Assembly: GCF_025244905.1 (NCBI RefSeq)
Contig: NZ_CP104285.1
Coordinates: 1,550,001 to 1,614,000 of the forward strand
Direction of reading: 5' to 3'
DNA length: 64,000 nucleotides
DNA from: Enterobacter mori
GTDB taxonomy: Bacteria; Pseudomonadota; Gammaproteobacteria; Enterobacterales; Enterobacteriaceae
Shown here: positions 53,087 through 64,000 of the stretch, one piece after another
Numbering within the stretch: position 1 is the stretch's first letter
Layout of the letters: every line of letters begins with the position of its first letter
The notes under the pieces: model-generated
What the model saw: the letters and a program-made list of their open reading frames with translations, nothing else
Database searches by the model: none
Told to the model about the DNA's origin: nothing
Position numbers and translations under genes: made by a program

Positions 53087-55195
53087 ATGAATTCTCTGTT
53101 TGCCAGTACGGCCCGTGGGCTGGAAGAGCTGTTAAAAACTGAACTGGAAGGCCTGGGCGCGCAAGAGTGTCAGGTGGTTCAGGGTGGTGTCCATTTTGAG
53201 GGCGACACGCGGCTTATTTACCAGAGCCTGATGTGGAGCCGTCTGGCGTCGCGCATCATGCTGCCGATGAAGGAGTGCAAGGTCTATAGCGACCTGGATC
53301 TCTATACCGGCGTACAGATGATCGACTGGACAGAGATCTTCACGCCAAATGCCACCTTTGCGGTGCATTTCAACGGCGTGAATGACGAGATCCGCAACAG
53401 CCAGTACGGTGCCCTGCGCGTAAAAGACGCCATTGTGGACTGCTTCACGCGTAAAAATAAGGAACGACCAAACGTCGATCGCGAAAATCCGGATCTGCGT
53501 ATTAACGTCTGGCTGAACGGCGACACGGCGAGTATCTCTCTCGATCTGAGCGGCGCGGGTCTGCACCTGCGCGGCTACCGCGATCGTACCGGTATGGCGC
53601 CAATTAAAGAAACGCTGGCCGCCGCCATCGTAATGCGCTCCGGCTGGCAGCCGGGCACGCCGCTGCTCGACCCAATGTGTGGTTCCGGTACGCTGCTGAT
53701 AGAAGCAGCCATGCTGGCAACTGACCGTGCGCCGGGGCTGCACCGCGGTCACTGGGGCTTTAAAGGCTGGGCACAGCACGATGAAGCACTCTGGAAAGAG
53801 GTCAAAGACGATGCGCAGACCCGCGCGCGTAAAGGCCTGGCGGAGTACACCTCCCACTTCTACGGTTCGGACAGCGACCCTCGCGTCATTGAACGTGCGC
53901 GCAGCAACGCCCGTCGCGCCGGTATCGGTGAGCTGGTCACCTTCGAAGTGAAAGATGTGGCGAACCTGACCAACCCGCTGCCAAAAGGTCCGTACGGCAC
54001 CGTCATCAGCAACCCGCCATACGGCGAGCGTCTGGACAGCGAGCCGGCGCTGATTGCCCTGCACAGCCTGCTGGGCCGCAATATGAAAGATTACTTCGGC
54101 GGCTGGAATCTTTCCCTGTTTAGCGCCTCACCGGAGCTGCTGAGCTGCCTGCAGCTGCGCGCCGATCGCCAGTTTAAGGCGAAAAACGGACCGCTGGACT
54201 GCGTGCAGAAAAACTACCATCTGGCAGAAAAAGCGGCAGACAGCAAGCCGTCCGGCGTGGCGGAAGATTACGCCAACCGCCTGCGCAAGAACCTGAAGAA
54301 ATATGAGAAGTGGGCGAAGCAGGAAGGGATTGAATGCTACCGCCTGTACGACGCCGACCTGCCGGAGTACAACGTGGCGGTTGACCGCTACGCGGACTGG
54401 GTGGTGATTCAGGAATATGCGCCACCGAAAACTATTGATGCGCAAAAAGCGCGTCAGCGTATGCTGGACGTTATTGCGGCAACCATCGCCGTGCTGGGCA
54501 TTACGCCGAACAAACTGGTACTGAAAACCCGCGAGCGCCAGAAGGGCAAAAACCAGTATCAGAAGATGGGCGAGAAGGGCGACTTTATCGAAGTGGGCGA
54601 GTACAACGCACGCCTGTGGGTAAACCTGACCGACTATCTTGATACCGGCCTGTTCCTTGACCACCGTATCGCGCGCCGCATGCTGGGTCAGATGAGCAAG
54701 GGCAAAGATTTCCTCAACCTGTTCTCCTACACCGGCAGCGCCAGCGTGCATGCGGGTCTGGGCGGCGCGCGCAGCACCACCACCGTGGATATGTCCCGCA
54801 CCTATCTGGAATGGGCGGAGCGTAACCTGCGTCTGAACGGCCTGACCGGACGCCAGCATCGCCTGATGCAGGCCGACGTGCTGGGCTGGCTGCGTGATAC
54901 CGACGAGCAGTTCGATCTGATCTTTATCGATCCGCCGACCTTCTCCAACTCCAAGCGTATGGAGGATAGCTTTGATGTTCAACGCGATCACCTGCGCCTG
55001 ATGACCGACCTGAAACGCCTGCTGCGTAAAGGCGGCACCATTATGTTCTCGAACAACAAACGCGGCTTCCGCATGGATCATGAAGGCTTAGCCACACTGG
55101 GACTGAAAGCGCAAGAAATCAGCCAGAAAACGCTGTCTCAGGACTTTGCCCGTAACCGTCAGATCCATAACTGCTGGTTAATCTCAGCGGTCTGA
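53087..55195 (+). CDS. rlmL: 23S rRNA bifunctional methyltransferase RlmKL
   Basis: A 702-residue fusion of two SAM methyltransferases acting on helix 74 of 23S rRNA. The N-terminal part has a THUMP RNA-binding domain (about residues 45-155) and the RlmL domain for m2G2445 with catalytic 'NPPYGERL' (about 308-315). The C-terminal RlmK domain makes m7G2069 and carries '[11 protein letters not shown]'. The length equals E. coli RlmKL. It lies 12 bases before uup and is probably co-transcribed with it. Confidence 0.98.
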   Translation: MNSLFASTARGLEELLKTELEGLGAQECQVVQGGVHFEGDTRLIYQSLMWSRLASRIMLPMKECKVYSDLDLYTGVQMIDWTEIFTPNATFAVHFNGVNDEIRNSQYGALRVKDAIVDCFTRKNKERPNVDRENPDLRINVWLNGDTASISLDLSGAGLHLRGYRDRTGMAPIKETLAAAIVMRSGWQPGTPLLDPMCGSGTLLIEAAMLATDRAPGLHRGHWGFKGWAQHDEALWKEVKDDAQTRARKGLAEYTSHFYGSDSDPRVIERARSNARRAGIGELVTFEVKDVANLTNPLPKGPYGTVISNPPYGERLDSEPALIALHSLLGRNMKDYFGGWNLSLFSASPELLSCLQLRADRQFKAKNGPLDCVQKNYHLAEKAADSKPSGVAEDYANRLRKNLKKYEKWAKQEGIECYRLYDADLPEYNVAVDRYADWVVIQEYAPPKTIDAQKARQRMLDVIAATIAVLGITPNKLVLKTRERQKGKNQYQKMGEKGDFIEVGEYNARLWVNLTDYLDTGLFLDHRIARRMLGQMSKGKDFLNLFSYTGSASVHAGLGGARSTTTVDMSRTYLEWAERNLRLNGLTGRQHRLMQADVLGWLRDTDEQFDLIFIDPPTFSNSKRMEDSFDVQRDHLRLMTDLKRLLRKGGTIMFSNNKRGFRMDHEGLATLGLKAQEISQKTLSQDFARNRQIHNCWLISAV

Positions 55196-55207
55196 AAGGA
55201 AATATAA

Positions 55208-57115
<1,908 letters not shown>

Positions 57116-57127
57116 CAGGGATTAACT

Positions 57128-58381
57128 ATGTGTGACCAGCACCACGCCGACAGGCATATATTATGCTCGCAATGCGATATGCTCGTGGCGTTGCCAGAGC
57201 TTGGTCACGGACATAAAGCCCTGTGTCCACGTTGCGGCGCAACGTTGACGACGGAGTGGGACGCGCCCAGGCAGCGTCCCACTGCTTATGCCCTTGCTGC
57301 ATTGTTCATGCTGCTGCTTTCCAATCTCTTCCCCTTCATCTATATGAAGGTCGGTGGGATGACAAGCCAGGTGAATCTGCTTGAAATCCCGTGCGTAATG
57401 TTCTCGGAAGATTACGCCAGCCTTGGCACCTTTTTTCTGCTGTTTGTCCAGATAGTCCCGGCGTTTTGCCTGGTCGTTATTCTGTTGCTGGTCAACCGCG
57501 TCAGGATGCCCACCGCCTTAAAAATCAGACTCGCGCGTATCCTTTTTCAGCTCAAAAGCTGGGGAATGGCCGAGATCTTTCTGGCGGGGATTCTGGTCAG
57601 TTTCGTCAAGCTGATGGCCTATGGTGATGTTGGAATTGGCAGCAGTTTTATTCCCTGGTGCCTTTACTGTGTATTACAGCTGCGCGCCTTCCAGTGCGTG
57701 GACAGGCGATGGGCGTGGGATGACATCGCGCCAGCACCGACGCTTGCGCAGACGGTGAAGGTCGGGGTGCCCGGTATCCGTCAGGGTCTGCGCTCTTGCT
57801 CATGCTGTACCGCCGTGCTGCCCGCCGATCTCAACGTGTGTCCGCGCTGCGAAATGAAAGGTCACGTTCGTCGTAAAAATAGCCTGCAGTGGACGATGGC
57901 GTTGCTGGTCACGTCGATCATGTTCTATCTGCCCGCCAATATTCTGCCGATTATGATCACCGATTTGCTCGGTGACAAAATGCCCTCGACGATCCTCGCC
58001 GGGGTAATACTGCTGTGGGGCGAAGGATCCTATCCTGTCGCCGGCGTGATTTTCATTGCCAGCATTATGGTGCCTACCCTAAAAATGATCGCCATTGCCT
58101 GGTTGTGCTGGGACGCAAAAGGCCACGGCAAACGCGACAGCGAACGCATGCACCTGATCTACGAAGTTGTTGAATTTGTTGGCCGCTGGTCAATGATTGA
58201 TGTGTTTGTGATTGCCGTTCTCTCTGCGCTGGTGCGCATGGGAGGGCTGATGAGTATTTATCCCGCAATGGGAGCGCTAATGTTTGCGTTGGTCGTCATT
58301 ATGACCATGTTTGCGGCCATGACCTTCGACCCTCGTTTATCGTGGGATCGTGAGCCCGAGTCAAGCCATGAGGAAGAGTAA
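57128..58381 (+). CDS. pqiA: Intermembrane transport protein PqiA
   Basis: A 417-residue inner-membrane protein with two repeated four-helix units, each preceded by a rubredoxin-like cysteine pair set ('CSQC...CPRC' near the N-terminus and 'CSCC...CPRC' near residue 220). It works with PqiB and PqiC to move lipids between membranes; the E. coli operon is induced by paraquat via SoxRS. The length equals E. coli PqiA. It is 12 bases after uup and four bases before pqiB. Confidence 0.97.
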   Translation: MCDQHHADRHILCSQCDMLVALPELGHGHKALCPRCGATLTTEWDAPRQRPTAYALAALFMLLLSNLFPFIYMKVGGMTSQVNLLEIPCVMFSEDYASLGTFFLLFVQIVPAFCLVVILLLVNRVRMPTALKIRLARILFQLKSWGMAEIFLAGILVSFVKLMAYGDVGIGSSFIPWCLYCVLQLRAFQCVDRRWAWDDIAPAPTLAQTVKVGVPGIRQGLRSCSCCTAVLPADLNVCPRCEMKGHVRRKNSLQWTMALLVTSIMFYLPANILPIMITDLLGDKMPSTILAGVILLWGEGSYPVAGVIFIASIMVPTLKMIAIAWLCWDAKGHGKRDSERMHLIYEVVEFVGRWSMIDVFVIAVLSALVRMGGLMSIYPAMGALMFALVVIMTMFAAMTFDPRLSWDREPESSHEEE

Positions 58382-58385
58382 GAGC

Positions 58386-60026
58386 ATGGAAAATAAGAGT
58401 GGAGAGGCGAAAGTGCAGAAGGTCAAGAACTGGTCTCCGGTGTGGATTTTCCCCATCGTAACCGCGCTGATCGGTGCATGGATCCTGTTTTATCATTACA
58501 GCCATCAGGGACCGGAAGTGACGCTTATCACCACCAATGCAGAAGGTATTGAGGGGGGCAAAACCACCATCAAAAGCCGCAGTGTGGATGTGGGCGTGGT
58601 GGAAAGCGCAACCCTGACGGATGATTTAACGCACGTTGAAATCAAGGCGCGTTTAAATTCCGGTATGGAAAAATTGCTGCATGGCGACTCGGTTTTTTGG
58701 GTGGTTAAACCGCAGGTAGGACGTGAGGGGATCAGCGGGTTGGGAACGCTGCTGTCCGGCGCCTATATTGAGCTGCAGCCGGGTAAGAAAGGGAGCCAGC
58801 CGGAACAATACGAGCTGCTGGACTCTCCGCCGCTTGCGCCACCGGATGCGAAAGGCATTCGCGTGATCCTGGACAGTAAAAAAGCGGGCCAGCTCTCGCC
58901 TGGCGATCCCGTGCTGTTCCGCGGCTATCGCGTGGGTTCAGTTGAAACCAGTACGTTTGACCCGCAAAAACGCACCATTAGCTATCAGCTCTTCATCAAT
59001 GCGCCAAACGATCGTCTGGTTACCAGCAACGTCCGCTTTTGGAAAGACAGCGGGATCGCGGTAGATCTGACCTCGGCGGGTATGCGTGTCGAAATGGGCT
59101 CCCTGACCACGCTGTTTGGCGGTGGCGTCAGTTTTGATGTGCCTGAAGGGCAGGATTTGGGCCAGCCGGTTGCAGAGAAAACGGCGTTCAGACTCTTTGA
59201 CGATCAAAAAAGTATTCAGGATGCGCTGTATACCGACCATATCGACTATCTGATGTTCTTTAAGGATTCGGTACGTGGCCTGCAGCCGGGGGCTCCCGTT
59301 GAGTTCCGGGGAATTCGTCTCGGTACGGTTGGGCAAGTGCCGTTCTTTGTACCAGGACTCAAGCAGATGCTGGATGATGATTACCGCATTCCGGTCCTCA
59401 TCCGTATCGAACCCGAGCGTCTGATCAATCAGATTGGTGAAAACCAGGACATCGGTGAACATATTACCGATCTCATGAACCGTGGCCTGCGCGGCTCGCT
59501 GAAAACCGGTAACCTCGTCACCGGTGCGCTGTATGTGGATATGGATTTCTATCCTAAAGCGCCGCCGATTACCGGTATACGTGAATTCGGTGGCTATAAA
59601 ATTATCCCTACGGTCAGCAGCGGTCTGGCGCAAATCCAGCAGCGTCTGATGGAGACCCTGGATAAGATTAACAATCTGCCACTGAATCCGATGATTGAAG
59701 CCGCAACGGGATCGTTGCATCAGAGTCAGGCTACAATGCAACGTCTGCAGACCACGCTGGATAATATTAACAAGCTTACCGCAAGCCAGAGCATGCAGCA
59801 GCTGCCGCAGGATATGCAGAAGACACTGCGTGAACTCAACCGCAGTATGCAGGGCTTCCAGCCGGGTTCAGCGGCGTACAACAAGATGGTGGCCGACATG
59901 CAACGTCTTGATCAGGTCTTACGTGAACTGCAGCCGGTGCTGAAAACGCTCAATGAGAAGAGCAACGCACTGGTGTTCGAAGCGAAAGATAAAAAGGATC
60001 CTGAGCCGAAGAGGGCTAAACAATGA
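58386..60026 (+). CDS. pqiB: Intermembrane transport protein PqiB (MCE family)
   Basis: A 546-residue periplasm-spanning protein with one N-terminal membrane helix (about residues 20-40) and three MCE domains. A long C-terminal alpha-helical region forms the needle of the hexameric lipid-transport tunnel in E. coli. The first MCE domain begins 'GPEVTLITTNAEGIEGGKT'. The start at 58386 gives the E. coli length; an ATG at 58350 is inside pqiA. It overlaps pqiC by four bases. Confidence 0.97.
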   Translation: MENKSGEAKVQKVKNWSPVWIFPIVTALIGAWILFYHYSHQGPEVTLITTNAEGIEGGKTTIKSRSVDVGVVESATLTDDLTHVEIKARLNSGMEKLLHGDSVFWVVKPQVGREGISGLGTLLSGAYIELQPGKKGSQPEQYELLDSPPLAPPDAKGIRVILDSKKAGQLSPGDPVLFRGYRVGSVETSTFDPQKRTISYQLFINAPNDRLVTSNVRFWKDSGIAVDLTSAGMRVEMGSLTTLFGGGVSFDVPEGQDLGQPVAEKTAFRLFDDQKSIQDALYTDHIDYLMFFKDSVRGLQPGAPVEFRGIRLGTVGQVPFFVPGLKQMLDDDYRIPVLIRIEPERLINQIGENQDIGEHITDLMNRGLRGSLKTGNLVTGALYVDMDFYPKAPPITGIREFGGYKIIPTVSSGLAQIQQRLMETLDKINNLPLNPMIEAATGSLHQSQATMQRLQTTLDNINKLTASQSMQQLPQDMQKTLRELNRSMQGFQPGSAAYNKMVADMQRLDQVLRELQPVLKTLNEKSNALVFEAKDKKDPEPKRAKQ

Positions 60027-60589
60027 AAAAATGGCTAGCGATTGCAGGAGCGATGGTACTAACAGCCTGTAGCTCGGGTAGTGATAACAAAAGCTACTAT
60101 CAGTTACCGCTGACGACCCAGGTTGGAACGCAGAGCACCGCCTCGCAGGGCAACCGCCTGTTATGGGTGGAGCAGGTAGCGGTGCCGGATTATCTGGCGG
60201 GTAACGGCGTGGTGTATCAAACCAGCGATGTTCAGTACGTGATTGCCAACAATAACCTGTGGGCCAGCCCGCTGGACCAGCAGCTGCGCAATACGCTGGT
60301 GGCGAATCTCAGCAGCCAGCTTCCCGGCTGGGTTGTCGCGTCGCAGCCGCTGGGAAGCGACCAGGACACGCTTAACGTCAACGTGACGGGTTTCCACGGC
60401 CGGTATGATGGCGTTATCGTGGTGAGTGGAGAGTGGCTGTTGAATCATCAGGGACAGCTGATTAAGCGTCCGTTCCATCTGGAAATGAAGCAGCAAAAAG
60501 ATGGATACGATGAGATGGTGAAAGTGCTTGCCCAGGGCTGGGCACAGGAGTCTGCGAGTATCGCCAGAGAGATTTCCAGACTGCCATAA
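60023..60589 (+). CDS. pqiC: Outer-membrane lipoprotein PqiC
   Basis: A 188-residue lipoprotein (formerly YmbA), the third Pqi component, anchored in the outer membrane at the tip of the PqiB needle. The lipobox is 'LTAC' with Cys16; the following Ser-Ser is compatible with outer-membrane sorting. The ABC-type auxiliary lipoprotein domain covers the rest ('WVEQVAVPDYLAGNGVVYQT'). It overlaps pqiB by ATGA and ends the operon before a terminator. Confidence 0.96.
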   Translation: MKKWLAIAGAMVLTACSSGSDNKSYYQLPLTTQVGTQSTASQGNRLLWVEQVAVPDYLAGNGVVYQTSDVQYVIANNNLWASPLDQQLRNTLVANLSSQLPGWVVASQPLGSDQDTLNVNVTGFHGRYDGVIVVSGEWLLNHQGQLIKRPFHLEMKQQKDGYDEMVKVLAQGWAQESASIAREISRLP

Positions 60590-60605
60590 GTAAAATTCAT
60601 CGACA

Positions 60606-60646
60606 AAAGCCGCCGTCAGATATTCGCTGATTGCGGCTTTTTTTTC
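60606..60646 (+). terminator. Terminator of pqiABC
   Basis: AAAGCCGC (60606-60613) pairs with GCGGCTTT (60633-60640), with an inner TCAG/CTGA stem, followed by a T-run. Confidence 0.9.
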
Positions 60647-60843
60647 GTTTTGGCTTCAGGTTGTTACTTGTGCTGCATCACATTTTTTGTACAAATGATC
60701 TTCTGCTTAGCTCACAAATATGACACCCGTATGAATTTTGAACGTTGACGCTGAGCCTAATTCGGGTTATTCGTTAACTGTGCTTGCACACTTTGCAATC
60801 ACTGTTTTCTTTCCACCAGACAAAAGAATGAGGGAAACGAGGC

Positions 60844-61011
60844 ATGAAGAGACAGAAACGAGATCGCCTGGAAAGGGCTCATCAACGTGGTTATCAGGCT
60901 GGCATCGCCGGACGTTCTAAAGAAATGTGTCCCTATCAGACTTTGAACCAAAGGTCTCAATGGTTAGGGGGCTGGCGAGAAGCCATCGGAGACAGGGCAG
61001 TACTTGCTTGA
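60844..61011 (+). CDS. rmf: Ribosome modulation factor
   Basis: A 55-residue basic protein, nearly identical to E. coli RMF: 'MKRQKRDRLERAHQRGYQAG' at the N-terminus, a central 'GRSKEMCPYQ' with one cysteine, and a C-terminus '...WREAIGDRAVLA'. It dimerises 70S ribosomes into inactive 100S particles in stationary phase. GAGGGAAACGAGG precedes the ATG. It stands alone between the pqiC terminator and a bidirectional terminator. The 200 bases upstream should hold its growth-phase promoter, but I could not place -10/-35 boxes with confidence. Confidence 0.98.
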   Translation: MKRQKRDRLERAHQRGYQAGIAGRSKEMCPYQTLNQRSQWLGGWREAIGDRAVLA

Positions 61012-61029
61012 TAGCGTCTCTTTAAAAAA

Positions 61030-61054
61030 GAAACCTCCGCAGAGCGGAGGTTTC
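61030..61054. terminator. Bidirectional terminator between rmf and fabA
   Basis: GAAACCTCCGC (61030-61040) / GCGGAGGTTTC (61044-61054), loop AGA. A-run on the left gives a good T-run for fabA on the minus strand; a weaker T-rich tail serves rmf. Confidence 0.92.
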
Positions 61055-61082
61055 GCCTTTCTGAAGCAGCTAAAAGCTGGGC

Positions 61083-61601
61083 TTAGAAAGCAGAGGTATC
61101 CTGGAACAGACCCACTTTCAGATCGTTCGCAGTATAAATCAGACGACCATCTACCAGCACTTCACCATCCGCCAGGCCCATGATCAGACGACGGTTAACG
61201 ATGCGCTTGAAGTGGATACGGTAGGTCACTTTCTTCGCGGTAGGCAGTACCTGACCGGTGAATTTCACTTCACCCACGCCCAGCGCGCGGCCTTTGCCTT
61301 CGCCACCGAGCCAGCCCAGATAGAAGCCAACCAGCTGCCACATCGCATCGAGGCCCAGGCAGCCCGGCATTACCGGATCGCCAATAAAGTGGCAACCGAA
61401 GAACCACAGGTCCGGGTTGATATCGAGTTCTGCTTCTACGTAACCCTTATCGAAGTTACCGCCGGTTTCGGTCATTTTCACGACACGGTCCATCATCAGC
61501 ATGCTTGGGGCCGGTAACTGTGGGCCTTTAGCGCCAAACAATTCACCACGACCAGAGGCAAGAAGGTCTTCTTTTGTATAGGATTCGCGTTTATCTACCA
61601 T
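61083..61601 (-). CDS. fabA: 3-hydroxydecanoyl-ACP dehydratase/isomerase FabA
   Basis: A 172-residue enzyme that introduces the cis double bond in unsaturated fatty acid synthesis. The catalytic residues are H71 and D85 (counting Met1) in '[20 protein letters not shown]'. The length equals E. coli FabA. It is transcribed on the minus strand after lonH; its promoter region, with FadR and FabR operators, lies in 61602-61675. Confidence 0.99.
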   Translation of the reverse strand: MVDKRESYTKEDLLASGRGELFGAKGPQLPAPSMLMMDRVVKMTETGGNFDKGYVEAELDINPDLWFFGCHFIGDPVMPGCLGLDAMWQLVGFYLGWLGGEGKGRALGVGEVKFTGQVLPTAKKVTYRIHFKRIVNRRLIMGLADGEVLVDGRLIYTANDLKVGLFQDTSAF

Positions 61602-61639
61602 GTTCTCAGTAAGCCTTATTTTAGTGAAGGACGCAGGAT

Positions 61640-61657
61640 AGCTAACACGTGTACGCT
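61640..61657. promoter_or_regulatory. FabR operator of fabA
   Basis: AGCTAACACGTGTACGCT (minus-strand reading AGCGTACACGTGTTAGCT) is the palindromic FabR site of enterobacterial fabA; FabR represses when unsaturated acyl-thioesters are abundant. Confidence 0.8.
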
Positions 61658-61658
61658 G

Positions 61659-61675
61659 AACAAGTCCGATCAGTT
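61659..61675 (-). promoter_or_regulatory. FadR operator of fabA
   Basis: The minus strand reads AACTGATCGGACTTGTT, the FadR activator site known upstream of E. coli fabA, directly next to the FabR site. It overlaps the last six bases of lonH. Confidence 0.8.
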
Positions 61676-63430
61676 CGAACTAAACCAACTTAACCAGCGT
61701 AACGGCCAGGGATAACGATGACGAGCATCCGGCTGTGTTGCCTGAGCAATGCGCTCCTGAATGGTCTGCATCAGAGTAGTTTGACCCTCGCCATCCCATA
61801 CCAGGTTTGTCAGTAAGGGTAGTGCATCCTCAATGCCTTCGATGGCCCACAGGGTGAATTGTTCCTGTTCCACCGCATCAAGCAGTGCCTGGCTCAGGCT
61901 CAAATGGCGCGCGTTTGGCGCAGGGATAATAACGCCCTGTTTGCCGTTTAGCCCACGCTGCTGACAAATGGAGAAGAAACCTTCGATTTTTTCGTTCAGA
62001 CCACCGACTGGCTGGGCGCGGCCAAATTGATCCACGGAGCCCGTAATGGCGATGTTCTGATTAATCGGGACTTCCGCCAGGGCGCTGATTAAGGCGCAAA
62101 GCTCGGCCATTGAGGCGCTATCGCCATCGACTTCACTGTAGGACTGCTCGAACGTCAGGGACGCAGAGAAGGGGATCTGCTGCTCAAGCTGCAGCTCGGA
62201 CATCAGGAAAGCCTGCATGATCATCATGCCTTTAGCATGAATGTTTCCACCCAGCTCCGCTTTCCGCTCAATATCCGTAAATTCACCGTCGCCAATGTGA
62301 ACAACACAGCTGATACGGGAAGGTTCGCCGAAAGCACGAGGGTGACCGGGAAACTCAATCACGGACAAGGCGTTAATCTGACCGATTCGTTCGCCTTCGG
62401 TCTCGACCAGAATCTGTTCCAGCAGGATTTCATCCTGCATGCGGTCCGCAAGATAGCCTTCGCGCCACTCCCGCTGGGCAAGCATCTGAGTCAATTGTTC
62501 GCCTGTGAAAACGCCTTGGCCGCTGATCACACCCACTTCACGCAGCTGTTTGCCGATCCAGAGTGGGCAAAGCGGCAGGGTTTCCTGGTCTCCGGTATAG
62601 CGAACCGCCTCACGGATAAGACCTGACCACGCGTCAGCGGCAGGAGTTGGCAGAGCAAAGCGTTTTGCCACCGCCATTACCCACTGGCACCACTGCGCCA
62701 TATCATCCGCATCGGCAATTTGAATGTTGTCTTCGTATTCGCTGTAAACCGCCTGATCCGCCAGCTCTGGCTCCATTTCCTGGAAGTCGGCCAGAGATTC
62801 ACGATCGCCCGTCAGCACAACGGTTAAAGAGAGCGGCATTGACGGGATGGATACAGGCAGAGGGCGAGACTCGTCATAGCCTATCCAGTCGAAGCGCTGC
62901 TGGCTAACGATCGTTTTCAGACGCATCCACAGCAGCGGTTGCGACATCAGGGTGCGCAGAGAAATAATAAGTACGCCGCCATTTGCGCGATGCACCAGCC
63001 CAGGCTGCAGGGAGAGCTCACCGTTAAACTGACGAAGACAACCAAACAGTTGTTCTGCTTCGACCCAGTTTGCGGTAACCACTTCGCCCTGCGCTGCAAA
63101 ACGGTCATCAGCCTGCGTAGCGGGGGCGAAAGTGACATCATGCCCTGTGATACGATACTCGCCGCCGAAAACAGCATTCGCTTCCGGTTTAAGCTCGCGC
63201 ATGGCATCACCCAGAAGCGTCAAATACTCGGCTTCTTCCGGGGCTTTGAGCAGCATGAAGGGAGATGTCGCCCATGGGCTTAACACCTGCTCCAGTGCGT
63301 AATGCAAACGCGGTTGTGTATCGCTAAGTATGAATTCGTGTTCTTGTGCGAGGTCTGGCTGTGCAAACAGTTCCTGATAGCTCTCGGTATCCGGAACCAG
63401 GTCACGCCATGCTAGTTTCGTAATGGTCAA
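61670..63430 (-). CDS. lonH: Lon-like protease homologue LonH
   Basis: A 586-residue protein (formerly YcbZ) with an N-terminal region lacking a clear AAA+ P-loop and a C-terminal Lon-type protease domain. The Ser-Lys dyad is intact: Ser438 in 'DGDSASMAE' and Lys481 in '[10 protein letters not shown]', 43 residues apart as in Lon. The length equals the E. coli protein; its physiological substrate is unclear. The start is TTG at 63430 without a good Shine-Dalgarno; the next in-frame ATG is about 58 codons later and would remove conserved sequence. The 3' end overlaps the FadR operator of fabA. Confidence 0.93.
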   Translation of the reverse strand: MTITKLAWRDLVPDTESYQELFAQPDLAQEHEFILSDTQPRLHYALEQVLSPWATSPFMLLKAPEEAEYLTLLGDAMRELKPEANAVFGGEYRITGHDVTFAPATQADDRFAAQGEVVTANWVEAEQLFGCLRQFNGELSLQPGLVHRANGGVLIISLRTLMSQPLLWMRLKTIVSQQRFDWIGYDESRPLPVSIPSMPLSLTVVLTGDRESLADFQEMEPELADQAVYSEYEDNIQIADADDMAQWCQWVMAVAKRFALPTPAADAWSGLIREAVRYTGDQETLPLCPLWIGKQLREVGVISGQGVFTGEQLTQMLAQREWREGYLADRMQDEILLEQILVETEGERIGQINALSVIEFPGHPRAFGEPSRISCVVHIGDGEFTDIERKAELGGNIHAKGMMIMQAFLMSELQLEQQIPFSASLTFEQSYSEVDGDSASMAELCALISALAEVPINQNIAITGSVDQFGRAQPVGGLNEKIEGFFSICQQRGLNGKQGVIIPAPNARHLSLSQALLDAVEQEQFTLWAIEGIEDALPLLTNLVWDGEGQTTLMQTIQERIAQATQPDARHRYPWPLRWLSWFSSN

Positions 63431-63616
63431 AGTTGATGTTTTTTAGTCAGATGTAAAACCGTGGAGTATACCGTAAGCGGGGGGCTCTTCCCAAGCAGGA
63501 TTGGGGATTTCGGTGAGTGAATCTCAAGCGATGTTTCACAGGATATGATTTCTTTTCAGCAGATTGCCAAAAAACTGATATTCTGAACAGAGTTACGTGG
63601 TAACACTGAGATCGCA

Positions 63617-64000
63617 ATGAAATATCAACAACTGGAAAATCTCGAAAGCGGCTGGAAATGGAAGTACCTGGTCAAAAAGCACCGTGAAGGGGAGCTGATC
63701 ACCTGCTACATCGAAGCCAGCGCTGCGCAAGAGGCCGTGGATATTTTGCTGACCCTCGAAAATGAACCGGTACAGGTGAATAGCTGGATTGAGAAGCATA
63801 TTAATCCCGCCCTGTTAAACCGGATGAAGCAAACTATCCGTGCACGGCGAAAACGGCATTTTAATGCTGAGCATCAGCACACCCGTAAAAAATCAATCGA
63901 CCTGGAGTTTATGGTCTGGCAGCGTCTGGCGGGGCTAGCGCAACGGCGAGGGAAAACGCTGTCGGAGACCGTGGTACAACTGATTGAAGATGCCGAGCAT
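63617..64000 (+). CDS. matP: Macrodomain Ter protein MatP, 5' part
   Basis: The first 128 codons of the roughly 150-residue MatP, cut by the right window edge. MatP binds matS sites in the terminus region, condenses the Ter macrodomain, tethers it to the divisome and excludes MukBEF. The N-terminus '[20 protein letters not shown]' and the DNA-binding part '[20 protein letters not shown]' are as in E. coli, followed by the ribbon-helix-helix region '[20 protein letters not shown]'. It is divergent from lonH. Confidence 0.97.
   Translation, partial: MKYQQLENLESGWKWKYLVKKHREGELITCYIEASAAQEAVDILLTLENEPVQVNSWIEKHINPALLNRMKQTIRARRKRHFNAEHQHTRKKSIDLEFMVWQRLAGLAQRRGKTLSETVVQLIEDAEH

Noticed and set aside
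60688..60705. CRP-like TGTGCTGCATCACA upstream of rmf
   Set aside because: The half-sites are four rather than six bases apart, which does not fit CRP.
60738..60920. 60-codon plus-strand frame overlapping the start of rmf
   Set aside because: It is out of frame with rmf, whose sequence is unmistakable and has the proper ribosome site.

Overview
The window is core chromosome of a member of the Enterobacteriaceae. Gene order matches the dmsABC-to-matP segment of Escherichia coli and Salmonella almost gene for gene, and the proteins are close to those of E. coli but clearly diverged. The E. coli ycaM/ycaN/ycaK genes are absent. A CigR-like gene sits between ycaD and pflA, and the ssu operon lies between pepN and pyrD. 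This fits Enterobacter or a close relative (Lelliottia, Leclercia); the species cannot be fixed from the window alone. I see no rRNA, tRNA, CRISPR array, prophage, insertion sequence or plasmid gene.

Layout. 1-4.0 kb: 3' end of dmsA, dmsB, dmsC (anaerobic DMSO respiration), ycaD (MFS transporter) and a secreted CigR/RcnB-like protein. 4.0-10.3 kb, minus strand: pflA, pflB, focA and ycaO (pyruvate formate-lyase, its activase, the formate channel and the S12 thiomethylation accessory factor). 10.4-25.4 kb, plus strand: ycaP, serC-aroA, cmk, rpsA, ihfB, ycaI, msbA-lpxK, ycaQ, ycaR-kdsB, ycbJ. These cover serine/shikimate synthesis, CMP recycling, translation, nucleoid structure and lipid A/Kdo supply.

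25.4-38.1 kb: elyC (minus); cmoM-mukF-mukE-mukB (tRNA modification, then the MukBEF condensin); ldtD, mepK and gloC (3-3 peptidoglycan crosslink synthesis and hydrolysis, glyoxalase II); aspC (minus). 38.3-42.8 kb, minus: ompF, asnS, pncB. 43.0-53.0 kb: pepN (plus), ssuEADCB (minus, sulfonate use), pyrD and zapC (plus), ycbX (minus). 53.1-64.0 kb: rlmL, uup, pqiABC, rmf (plus); fabA and lonH (minus); matP (plus, cut by the window edge).

Shared themes are anaerobic metabolism (dms, foc-pfl), envelope building and maintenance (msbA, lpxK, kdsB, elyC, ldtD, mepK, pqi, ompF, fabA), and chromosome organisation and division (ihfB, mukFEB, matP, zapC). Recognisable regulatory sites include an FNR box at focA, a CpxR-like box at ldtD, a NadR operator at pncB, a PurR box and CTP-sensing leader at pyrD, and FadR/FabR operators at fabA. 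I found no convincing undescribed multi-gene system. The least explained items are the CigR-like gene and several inverted repeats in intergenic DNA.
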